From: Chloroflexota bacterium
GTDB lineage: Bacteria; Chloroflexota; Dehalococcoidia; Lucifugimonadales; Lucifugimonadaceae
DNA: 39,177 nucleotides
Direction of reading: 5' to 3'
Assembly: GCA_002721615.1 (NCBI GenBank)
Contig: PBKW01000024.1
Coordinates: 1 to 39,177 of the forward strand
The position numbers and the translations under genes were made by a program. Below the pieces are notes generated by a model. That model searched no databases, had not been told where the DNA came from, and saw only the letters and a program-made list of their open reading frames with translations. This document shows, piece after piece, positions 8,786 to 15,582 of the stretch. Positions within the stretch are counted from its first letter, which is position 1; every line of letters starts with the position of its first letter.

Positions 8786-8961
8786 ATAAAATATCCACTA
8801 CCATTGTTAGTGTTTTAGGTTTAAAATATTCACCTGAGCCCCTGTAGCTCAGAGGATAGAGCACCGGTTTCCTAAATCGTTCAGTAGTGTTTATAGAGTA
8901 TTACTTTGTACTTTGTTGTCTGAACTTAAACCTATCTTGTTCCATTGTTGTCTTTTGTTGT
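8786..8961 (+). repeat. tRNA-half repeat, copy 2
   Basis: Similarity to copy 3 starts right after the propeller gene stop. It runs ungapped for about 50 bases before the tRNA half, including TAAAAT at 8822-8827, then is identical over 8836-8939. It holds the tRNA half (8838-8875), a hairpin (AGTAGTG 8883-8889 pairing with TATTACT 8899-8905), and TTTGTTGTC followed by CTGAAC. A TTGTTGTC/TTTTGTTG pair ends near 8961. The next gene starts 34 bases on. Confidence 0.88.
8838..8875 (+). pseudogene. 5' half of tRNA-Arg(CCT), copy 2
   Basis: The intact 5' half has acceptor GCCCCTG, a paired D-arm GCTC/GAGC, anticodon stem CCGGT and loop TTCCTAA. The following bases ATCGT pair partly with CCGGT (T-A, G-T, G-C, C-G), so the stem is imitated but the rest of the tRNA is missing. 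Confidence 0.87.
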
Positions 8962-8994
8962 TAAAATATGTAATCAAATAGAAAAATTAGTACA

Positions 8995-10491
8995 ATGAAA
9001 AAAAATAGTTTGGTATATATTTTAAATCCATTTTTACTGGTTATTTTTTTTATCATATTTTTTTATTCTTCAAATTTAGGTGAAATAATTACTCCACTTG
9101 AAATATTTTCATTAATACTAATTTTTACATTATTTGAAATGTTGGCTTTCCTTATTGCAGCATTTACTTTAAAAGATTTGCGGAAATCTTCTATATTTCT
9201 AACTGTTATTACTTTTATATTTTTATCTTATGGATATGTTCATGATTTATTTAATCAAATAGACTATGCAAAAAATATATTTAGACATAGATATTTAGTT
9301 CCTTTGATAGTATTGTTTTTGAGTCTTTTATTTATATATTTGAAAAGAAAAAAGAACAATTACAACAATATTTATAAAATATTCTTTACTACAATAATAA
9401 TTTTAATTTTTGCAAATATTTTTCAAATATTTACTTTCAATCAAAAACCAACCAGCGTTTTATCTGAATATATAGCCCAAGAATACGTAATTGAAGATAA
9501 TGCACCTGATGTATTTCATATAGTTCTGGACATGTACCCAACAAATAAAATATTAGAATCTAGATTTAATTTTAATAATGACAAATTTTCTGAAGAATTA
9601 ATTAATCTTGGATTTAAAAATGAAGATTTAAAAGCTAATTACATAAGAACAATGTATTCTTTGCCTTCAACATTTAATATAAATCATTTCTACAATGCGA
9701 GCAAAAGTGAAATAAATTACATGAAAGAAACATTACACAAATTTAATATGTCTGTTGAAGGGCAATTAGCAAAAAAATTGGGCTATGATATTCATGAGAT
9801 CTCTACAAACGATGTCAATAGTTTTTATTCTTCATTTTTAGGAGATTTTTCAAGAGTTTTTATAAGAACAAGCATATTAAGAGTTATTGATGATTCATCA
9901 ATCCCGCTACACAATTTATGGATTAATAAAAATCAGAAATATTTTTCCGAAAATTTAGATAAATTAATTCATCTTTCAAAAGAACCAAATAAAACTTGGA
10001 CATTTTTCTACAGTAGGCCACCTCATCCGCCCTTCATTTTTAATGAGGATGGTTCAAGGAATTTAACTTTTAATCCTTACAATGCTTTCTCAGAAGATTT
10101 GAGTGACACTTGGACAATTAAAGAAAAAGAAAATTTTATAAATCAATTAAAATATGTAAATAAAAAAATTGTTGATGCAATCAGATTAATTATTTCAAAT
10201 TCTAGTAATGTAATAATCATTATCCATTCTGATCATGGGATAAATAATATGTCCGGAAAAGATAAACTAACTAATGGTGGTCTAATTAATGAAATATATG
10301 AAGAACAATTTTCAACAATTAGTTATATTTATACTCCTGATTATTGCTCAAAAAATAAAGATTTGATTAAAACAAATATTAATATCATCCCTACTTTATT
10401 AAGGAATTGCTTTAATATTGAATTAGAAAATAAAGAAAATCTTCAATTTTGGAATGCTCCTAATAAAGAAGATTTTATTTTAATTAAATGA
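8995..10491 (+). CDS. membrane-bound sulfatase/alkaline-phosphatase-superfamily enzyme, cassette 2 cargo
   Basis: A 498-residue protein with four or five N-terminal membrane spans (to about residue 145) followed by an extracytoplasmic alkaline-phosphatase-superfamily domain. The domain opens with PDVFHIVLDMYPTNKI, where the metal Asp and a candidate Thr nucleophile lie. It later has FYSRPPHPPFIF and IIIIHSDHGINN, the metal-binding DHG motif. This architecture is typical of enzymes that add or remove phospho- or sulfo-groups on envelope glycans, such as those found in surface polysaccharide clusters. It is very AT-rich (9 GC of 60 in its first full line), unlike the gene before it, which suggests a separate origin. 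It lies between repeat copies 2 and 3. The substrate is not known. Confidence 0.78.
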   Translation: MKKNSLVYILNPFLLVIFFIIFFYSSNLGEIITPLEIFSLILIFTLFEMLAFLIAAFTLKDLRKSSIFLTVITFIFLSYGYVHDLFNQIDYAKNIFRHRYLVPLIVLFLSLLFIYLKRKKNNYNNIYKIFFTTIIILIFANIFQIFTFNQKPTSVLSEYIAQEYVIEDNAPDVFHIVLDMYPTNKILESRFNFNNDKFSEELINLGFKNEDLKANYIRTMYSLPSTFNINHFYNASKSEINYMKETLHKFNMSVEGQLAKKLGYDIHEISTNDVNSFYSSFLGDFSRVFIRTSILRVIDDSSIPLHNLWINKNQKYFSENLDKLIHLSKEPNKTWTFFYSRPPHPPFIFNEDGSRNLTFNPYNAFSEDLSDTWTIKEKENFINQLKYVNKKIVDAIRLIISNSSNVIIIIHSDHGINNMSGKDKLTNGGLINEIYEEQFSTISYIYTPDYCSKNKDLIKTNINIIPTLLRNCFNIELENKENLQFWNAPNKEDFILIK

Positions 10492-10504
10492 ATTAATTAA
10501 AACT

Positions 10505-10672
10505 AAATAAATACCTACTATCATTGTGTTGGATTTGAGTTTAAAATACGCTCTTGAGCCCCTGTAGCTCAGAGGATAGAGCACCGGTTTCCTAAATCGT
10601 TCAGTAGTGTTTATAGAGTATTACTTTGTACTTTGTTGTCTGAACTTAAACCTATCTTGCCCATTGATGACC
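10505..10672 (+). repeat. tRNA-half repeat, copy 3 (right boundary)
   Basis: Third copy: TAAAAT at 10542-10547, tRNA half at 10558-10595, then 104 bases (10556-10659) identical to copy 2. It diverges just after CCTATCTTG, with a weak continuation (CCATTGATGACC against CCATTGTTGTCT) to about 10672. It abuts a small truncated minus-strand reading frame. It fills half of the 328-base gap before the aldehyde dehydrogenase. Confidence 0.88.
10558..10595 (+). pseudogene. 5' half of tRNA-Arg(CCT), copy 3
   Basis: Identical to copy 2 through the anticodon loop TTCCTAA, with no 3' half. No complete tRNA-Arg(CCT) occurs downstream in the window on either strand that I could find. Confidence 0.87.
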
Positions 10673-10765
10673 TCATAATAAGGACACTCTTATGGTAGAA
10701 ATTCCAATCTTTCCATTCTGGATAAGAGGTATGAACTTTTCTTCTACTTCAATTTTTCTAGCCAT
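10673..10765 (-). pseudogene. 30-aa gene fragment abutting repeat copy 3
   Basis: A minus-strand frame starts at ATG 10765 and reads MARKIEVEEKFIPLIQNGKI before ending at a TGA exactly where the repeat begins. The sequence is charged and protein-like, recalling the start of a helix-turn-helix protein, but it is too short to assign. The abrupt end at the repeat edge fits a gene cut by the recombination event. It could also be a chance frame. Confidence 0.3.
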
Positions 10766-10818
10766 TATTATGTGATACCATACAAAAAATTAAAAAACAT
10801 GTAGGGTAGTTTTTTGAT

Positions 10819-12279
10819 ATGAATTCTACAGAAAAATTTCGAAACTATATTAATGGCCAATGGCAAAATTCCATTTCAGGTAAAGAATATGATGTTTTTA
10901 ATCCCGCAGATAAAAATCAATTATTAGGAAGCATCCCTTTTTGTTCTAAAAAAGATGCTGATTTAGCAATTGATGCTGCATCCTCTTCTTTACACGAATG
11001 GTCTAATATTACTGCTCCAGAAAGAGGAGAAATTCTTTTTGAAGTGTTAAGAATAATGGACTCTAGGAAATTGGATTTAGCAGAAACAATTACTTTAGAA
11101 GAAGGAAAAGTTTTATCTGATTCAGAAGCAGAAGTTAAAAGAGCAATGAATATTATTCAATTTAGTGCAGGAGAAGGAAGAAGATTACTTGGAAATACTA
11201 GTCAGTCAGAGAATGAAAATAATGTTTCCTATACTATGCGTAAACCTCTTGGTGTTGTAGGAATCATTACCCCTTGGAATTTTCCATTAGCTATTCCTGC
11301 ATGGAAAATAGCTCCTGCTCTTATATGTGGAAATACAGTAATATTTAAGCCAGCTTTTTCTACTCCTCTATCAGCAATAAAATTAGTAGAAATATTTGAA
11401 GAGGCTGGTTTGCCTCCTGGAGTTATAAATTTAGTAACGGGTAGTGGTTCAGAGATAGGTCAATCTTTAGTAGAAGACAATAGGGTTCAAGGAATTTCAT
11501 TCACTGGTTCTACTGAAATTGGAACAAAGATATATTCTGATGGAGCGTCAAAATTAAAAAAAATTCAATGTGAAATGGGTGGAAAAAATGCTGTGATTGT
11601 TCTTAAAGATGCAGATATTGAAAAAGCTGCGAAAGATGTTGTGATAGGAGCATTTGGGTCAACTGGTCAAAGATGTACTGCCACTAGTAGAGTAATAATC
11701 GAGCAAGAGATTTATGAAGAATTTATAGAGAAAATGTTAATTTTTACAAAAGAACTCAAAACTGGAAATGGAATTGATCCTGATATAGATATAGGTCCTC
11801 TTAGTAGTTTAGATCAATTGGAAAAAGTAACTGAATATATAGGTTTAGGTGTTGAACAAGGTGGAAAAATTTTAATAGGTGGCCATAGATTGGAGGGTGA
11901 AATTTTTGATGATGGATTCTATGTAGAACCTACTATTTTTGTTGATGTTGATAAAGAAAATATTGTTGCTAAAGAAGAGATTTTTGGTCCCGTCCTCATA
12001 TCTTTTAAAGTAGCTGATTTATCTGAAGCCTTAGATATAACTAATGATGTTGATTTTGGTTTATCATCTTCGATTTACACTAAAGATATTAAACAGGCTT
12101 ATAAATATATTAATAATGTTGATACAGGAATGGTTCACGTAAACTCTCCTACTTTAGGAGGGGAAGTACATTTGCCTTTTGGAGGTTTAAAGTCTTCAGG
12201 TGTAGGACATAGAGAACAAGGTGAAGAGGGGTTTAACTTTTTCTCAGAATTAATATCTGTATATATAGATCACTCTTAA
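10819..12279 (+). CDS. NAD(P)-dependent aldehyde dehydrogenase (semialdehyde dehydrogenase type)
   Basis: A 486-residue aldehyde dehydrogenase that oxidises an aldehyde to an acid with NAD(P). It has TPWNFPLAIP with Asn154, cofactor Lys177 in FKPA, the FTGSTEIG nucleotide loop at 228-235, general base Glu252 in CEMGGKN, and nucleophile Cys286 in GQRCTATSR. The C-terminal EEIFGPVL and HLPFGGLKSSG stretches are family-typical. The motif set is closest to succinate- or 2-oxoglutarate-semialdehyde dehydrogenases, but the substrate is inferred only loosely. It is followed by an MFS transporter and a PhyH oxygenase on the same strand, suggesting a catabolic group. No clear ribosome-binding site precedes the ATG. 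Confidence 0.9.
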   Translation: MNSTEKFRNYINGQWQNSISGKEYDVFNPADKNQLLGSIPFCSKKDADLAIDAASSSLHEWSNITAPERGEILFEVLRIMDSRKLDLAETITLEEGKVLSDSEAEVKRAMNIIQFSAGEGRRLLGNTSQSENENNVSYTMRKPLGVVGIITPWNFPLAIPAWKIAPALICGNTVIFKPAFSTPLSAIKLVEIFEEAGLPPGVINLVTGSGSEIGQSLVEDNRVQGISFTGSTEIGTKIYSDGASKLKKIQCEMGGKNAVIVLKDADIEKAAKDVVIGAFGSTGQRCTATSRVIIEQEIYEEFIEKMLIFTKELKTGNGIDPDIDIGPLSSLDQLEKVTEYIGLGVEQGGKILIGGHRLEGEIFDDGFYVEPTIFVDVDKENIVAKEEIFGPVLISFKVADLSEALDITNDVDFGLSSSIYTKDIKQAYKYINNVDTGMVHVNSPTLGGEVHLPFGGLKSSGVGHREQGEEGFNFFSELISVYIDHS

Positions 12280-12299
12280 TTATTGAATTAATATTTTTT
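12276..12299 (+). terminator. possible AT-rich intrinsic terminator after the aldehyde dehydrogenase
   Basis: TTAATT (12276-12281) and AATTAA (12286-12291) form a 6-bp stem with a 4-base loop, followed by TATTTTTT. The stem overlaps the stop codon. It has no GC pairs, so it would be weak. Confidence 0.35.
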
Positions 12300-12324
12300 A
12301 ACAATTATCCTCATGGGTTATCAT

Positions 12325-12423
12325 ATGATAATGAGAAAAAGAACAATAATATTTTGAATTATTGGAGTAGGATTTGTAATAGATTTGATTATTGTTACTT
12401 GGATAATTGTGGAATATTTTTGA
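12325..12423 (+). pseudogene. interrupted tiny membrane-protein frame
   Basis: ATG 12325 opens a frame MIMRKRTIIF, then an in-frame TGA (12355-12357), then about 20 hydrophobic codons ending at TGA 12421. Read through, it would be a 32-residue single-span protein like others in this window. No other gene in the window shows in-frame TGA, so recoding is unlikely. A decayed small gene or chance are the alternatives. Confidence 0.2.
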
Positions 12424-12449
12424 CAAATAAATCTGGAAACTTTAATTAA

Positions 12450-13655
12450 ATGAATCTTCTGAAAAGTAACAATTTTCGATTTCTTATTTTTGCTAATGCT
12501 TTTGCATTCCTAGGTTGGATAATAAGAAATTTACTTGTAAATTGGTATATATTAGAAGAGACAAATTCTACAATTTTTGTAGGATTATATGCTGCAGTGC
12601 CATCTTTTATTATGTTTTTTTGTGGTCCTTTGGGTGGACAGTTAGCAGACAAATATCAAAGGAAATCAATTTTTCTAATTACTCGAATATCGGCATGTAT
12701 AATTTTCTTTTTTCTTGCATTTTCAATACAGATTGAATTTTATGTAATGTATATCATGGCTTTCTGTTTAATTTTGATTGGAATTCAAGAAAGCATTGAA
12801 GCGCCTGCAGAAAGGACTTTGCTTGTTGATATTGTTGGATTAAGATATATCACTTTAGGGAATTCTATTACAGAATTTATTAATAGTTTTCTTAGTTCTG
12901 TTGGTCCTATATTAATAGCAATACTTTTTCTATCAGTTGATATAGTAAAGCTTTTTTGGTCTTTACCATTGGTTTATGTAATAAGTTTATGTTTTGTAGT
13001 TTTATTATTCGTAAATTTTAAAAATCCACCTTTTGAACAAGATGAAATTGCAGAAGTAAAAAATAAATCTTTAAAAGACGGATTGAGATATGCTTTTAAT
13101 GATATAAATATAAGGGTACTTTTAATTCTTAGTGCTACTGTTTTCTTTTGGGGTGTTTCTCAGCCTTTAATACCCAAGATAGCTAGAGATGTTCTTCAAA
13201 TAGGTGAGTCAGGTTACGGTATTTTAGTTGCATCTGAAGGTATTGGGTGGATGATTGGATGTATATTCTTGGCTCTTTTTCCGAATTTGTTTAGAAATTC
13301 TAGAGCTATTGTAATTAGCATAACACTATATTCTCTTTCTATGATTCTTTTTGTAATCTCAAATAATCTTCTAATATCTATAATTTCTCTTGTCATAGGT
13401 GGGGTTTTTCATGTAATTTGGTGGACTGTAATAATAATTTTGCTTCAAAATTTAGCAGATAATTTTTATCGAGGAAGAGTACTTGGGCTTTTCTTTACAT
13501 TCGTTCAATTAACCGGATTAGGATTCCTGATTGGTGGTTGGTCAGGCGAAATTTTTGGAATTTTAAATACAATAATACTTTCTTCAGTATTTTTAATCAT
13601 GATCCATCTCTTTATATTTTTCATTTCTAGAAAATTTAGACTTTTAAGCATTTAA
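12450..13655 (+). CDS. major facilitator superfamily transporter
   Basis: A 401-residue protein with about 12 hydrophobic spans and the MFS loop motif A between spans 2 and 3 (GPLGGQLADKYQRKS). An equivalent loop in the second half is degenerate. The segment near residue 330 (LADNFYRGRVLGL) matches MFS_3-type exporters of the enterobactin-exporter-like group. A proton-driven exporter or a metabolite carrier is possible. It lies 170 bases after the aldehyde dehydrogenase and 70 bases before the PhyH oxygenase. There is no strong ribosome-binding site; the start is chosen at the first ATG preceding the first span. The substrate is unknown. Confidence 0.85.
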   Translation: MNLLKSNNFRFLIFANAFAFLGWIIRNLLVNWYILEETNSTIFVGLYAAVPSFIMFFCGPLGGQLADKYQRKSIFLITRISACIIFFFLAFSIQIEFYVMYIMAFCLILIGIQESIEAPAERTLLVDIVGLRYITLGNSITEFINSFLSSVGPILIAILFLSVDIVKLFWSLPLVYVISLCFVVLLFVNFKNPPFEQDEIAEVKNKSLKDGLRYAFNDINIRVLLILSATVFFWGVSQPLIPKIARDVLQIGESGYGILVASEGIGWMIGCIFLALFPNLFRNSRAIVISITLYSLSMILFVISNNLLISIISLVIGGVFHVIWWTVIIILLQNLADNFYRGRVLGLFFTFVQLTGLGFLIGGWSGEIFGILNTIILSSVFLIMIHLFIFFISRKFRLLSI

Positions 13656-13725
13656 AAAAAACTTAAAAGAATAATTAATATCTATTATTATTAAAAAATG
13701 AAATATTATAACTAGGAGGAAATCT

Positions 13726-14724
13726 GTGGCTTTATTATCTAAAGATCAATTAGATTATTTTAATGAATTTGGTTTTTTGCCTTTAAGTAATGTGTTTGAC
13801 CCTCAGGAAGTAACTGATCCTGTTATTGAAGAATATAAAGGTGTATTAAATTCTCTTGCTGAAAAATTATTTGAAGAAGGAAAAATTTCATCTAAATTTG
13901 AAAATCTCTCCTTTGCTAAAAAATTAACTAAAATTATGCAAGAAACTGGTGAATCCCATGGAGGATTTTTCGATTTTTCCTTACCAGCTCCAAGTGATGT
14001 GACTATGGATTATTCTGGTTGGTTTGGTCCTGCTGTATTTAATGCTTTTGTTAATGAACAAATCCTAGACGTTGTAGAATCCATTATTGGACCTGAAATA
14101 TATTCAAATCCAGTACAACATGTAAGAATAAAACCTCCAGAAAGATTGTTACCAAAAACTTATAATTTACAGGTTTCTGTTGGTGCTACTGCTTGGCACC
14201 AAGATCAAGGAGTAGTTAGTGATGATGCTGATGATACCAACATGTTAACGGTTTGGTTTCCATTATTAGATGCACCTGTGGAATCAGGTCCCCTGAAGGT
14301 AGTTCCGGGTAGTCACAAAGGAGGGCTATTAACTCATTGTGGTGATTTTGGGATTAAGGGGGTAATGCAAATTCCAACTCATCTTTTTGATGAAGATGGA
14401 GCTGTCCCTGTTCCATTAAATAGAGGAGATATTGTCATTTTAAATAAAAAAACAGTTCATGGATCATTGTCTAATGTAAGTGAAAATATAAGGTGGAGTT
14501 TTGATTTAAGGTATAATCCCACTGGCCAAAATACAGGAAGGGAAGCTTTTCCTGGTTTTGTAGCAAGAAGTAAAAAAGATCCTACTTCAGAATTAAGAGA
14601 TCCTGATGTGTGGAGAAACATGTGGGAAGAAACAAAAATCAAACTTAGTAGTGTTAATAAAGGAGATCCTATAGACGTGAATTTCAGGAAAAGATCTGAT
14701 GGAAATCAATCAGATTGTGCTTAA
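13726..14724 (+). CDS. phytanoyl-CoA dioxygenase (PhyH) family oxygenase
   Basis: Fe(II)/2-oxoglutarate-dependent oxygenase of the PhyH family, 332 residues. The iron-binding triad is visible: His158 and Asp160 in TAWHQD and the distal His245 in KTVHGS. Arg256 in IRWSFDLRY is placed to bind 2-oxoglutarate. The PLKVVPGSHKGGLL strand-turn is typical. The start is GTG 13726, decided by AGGAGG just upstream (about 13713-13718). It is followed 3 bases later by a small membrane-anchored protein. PhyH proteins hydroxylate many small molecules, so the substrate cannot be stated. The context with aldehyde dehydrogenase and MFS suggests catabolism of an organic compound. Confidence 0.9.
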   Translation: MALLSKDQLDYFNEFGFLPLSNVFDPQEVTDPVIEEYKGVLNSLAEKLFEEGKISSKFENLSFAKKLTKIMQETGESHGGFFDFSLPAPSDVTMDYSGWFGPAVFNAFVNEQILDVVESIIGPEIYSNPVQHVRIKPPERLLPKTYNLQVSVGATAWHQDQGVVSDDADDTNMLTVWFPLLDAPVESGPLKVVPGSHKGGLLTHCGDFGIKGVMQIPTHLFDEDGAVPVPLNRGDIVILNKKTVHGSLSNVSENIRWSFDLRYNPTGQNTGREAFPGFVARSKKDPTSELRDPDVWRNMWEETKIKLSSVNKGDPIDVNFRKRSDGNQSDCA

Positions 14725-14727
14725 AGT

Positions 14728-15195
14728 ATGACAAAAACTTCTTTATTTATAATATTTTTTTTACTACTTATTGGAATTGGTGGAGTTGGTTATCAACAAC
14801 TACAAATTACTAGATTGTCAGAAAGGTTAAATCAAGAAGAGAATTGTAATTTTGCATTAACTATGGTTTCACTTGCTAGAACAACTAAAGATTCTGATTT
14901 TTCTCAATCAAATGATATTTGGATTAGTCAGGGACAAAAATTATCTAAAAGAATTTATGAAAAAGACTTTTGGTTTTTCCCTGATGTAACTATGGAAGAA
15001 ATTGGTTTAAAAGAATTATTGAATAATTCTCCTGATAATTTATCTTTTGAGGATTTCTTCAGTACAAATAATCTTTTTTCAGATGGTTTAGGTATATGGT
15101 TTGGAATGATAAACATGTGGGATACTTCTTGGAAAGCTAAAGATGGGACTAAAGCTATCTCTCCCACTGATGTTATTGATCAAAATTGTAAATAG
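14728..15195 (+). CDS. membrane-anchored small protein, unknown
   Basis: A 155-residue protein with one N-terminal membrane segment (about residues 5-24) and an exported soluble domain with two Cys residues (NCNFAL at about 40 and a penultimate NCK). The domain is rich in aromatic residues near IWFGMINMWD and has repeated Asp/Asn. It starts 3 bases after the PhyH stop codon without its own clear ribosome-binding site, so it is probably translated from the same message. I do not recognise a family. Confidence 0.7.
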   Translation: MTKTSLFIIFFLLLIGIGGVGYQQLQITRLSERLNQEENCNFALTMVSLARTTKDSDFSQSNDIWISQGQKLSKRIYEKDFWFFPDVTMEEIGLKELLNNSPDNLSFEDFFSTNNLFSDGLGIWFGMINMWDTSWKAKDGTKAISPTDVIDQNCK

Positions 15196-15241
15196 GAATT
15201 ATTTGGACGATGATGATAGAAGATTGTAGTAAAATTTATAT

Positions 15242-15364
15242 ATGAGTGATGACAAGAAAAATAATAATGACAAGAAACAAGTACTTAACTCATTTGCTAT
15301 TGGAATAGGAATTTCACTTGTTATAGCAGTTTATTATTTAGTTACTTATAATTTTGATTTCTAA
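15242..15364 (+). CDS. 40-aa single-span membrane protein
   Basis: ATG 15242 begins a Lys/Asn/Asp-rich cytoplasmic head (MSDDKKNNNDKK) followed by one membrane helix (about 18-36) and a short tail. It lies 46 bases after the preceding gene in the same direction. The strongly charged head plus clean helix makes a real small gene plausible. Function is unknown. Confidence 0.5.
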   Translation: MSDDKKNNNDKKQVLNSFAIGIGISLVIAVYYLVTYNFDF

Positions 15365-15380
15365 GTACTTTAATCATCAA

Positions 15381-15577
15381 TCAAGAAGTTTTTCTACATG
15401 ACATAGAGTTGACCGTTGATTGTGATGCACAAAATTCTCTTCTAGCTTCTCTATACTCTTCTTCGGTCATTAGACCATTTATTTGATTCCAAACCATTAC
15501 TTCAAAAAATATAAAATATTAAGAGTTATCAAAAGAGGTTTTCTTTTATCATCTAAATATAGTTTTATATAATTCAT
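15381..15577 (-). pseudogene. frameshifted paralogue of the 75-aa membrane protein at 18722-18949
   Basis: The minus-strand frame from ATG 15577 reads MNYIKLYLDDKRKPLLITLN, close to the paralogue's start with its KRKLLLITLN. It then runs into TAA at 15497-15499 beside a run of six T/A bases. In another frame the match resumes: VWNQINGLMTEEEYREARRE against the paralogue's IWNNVSDKMTEEELAQARRD, ending at TGA 15381. A one-base indel therefore breaks the gene. The second half resembles a SHOCT-type short C-terminal motif. This fills part of the 388-base gap between the plus-strand gene at 14728 and the SDR. Confidence 0.65.
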
Positions 15578-15582
15578 TATTT

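Larger units (their letters stand above)
6687..10557 (+). mobile_element. putative tandem array of two single-gene cassettes bounded by tRNA-half sites
   Basis: Two direct segments, about 2151 and 1720 bases, each begin with a tRNA-Arg 5'-half repeat and carry one gene in the same orientation (propeller/coiled-coil protein; sulfatase-like protein). A third repeat at 10558 closes the array. No integrase or transposase gene is present, so these would be non-autonomous or stripped elements. Boundaries are those of the repeats. Mobility is inferred from the tRNA anticodon-loop junction and the direct repeats. Confidence 0.45.

Noticed and set aside
8838-8995. tRNA interrupted by a group I intron in the anticodon loop
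   Set aside because: No 3' tRNA half follows within reach and the intervening sequence shows no group I core; genes with their own starts follow instead.
6687-10660. Integron attC sites
   Set aside because: The inverted arms read GTTCAG...CTGAAC, the reverse of the RYYYAAC...GTTRRRY order, and there is no integron integrase.
6687-10660. CRISPR array
   Set aside because: Repeats are over 120 bases and spaced by whole genes, with no Cas genes.
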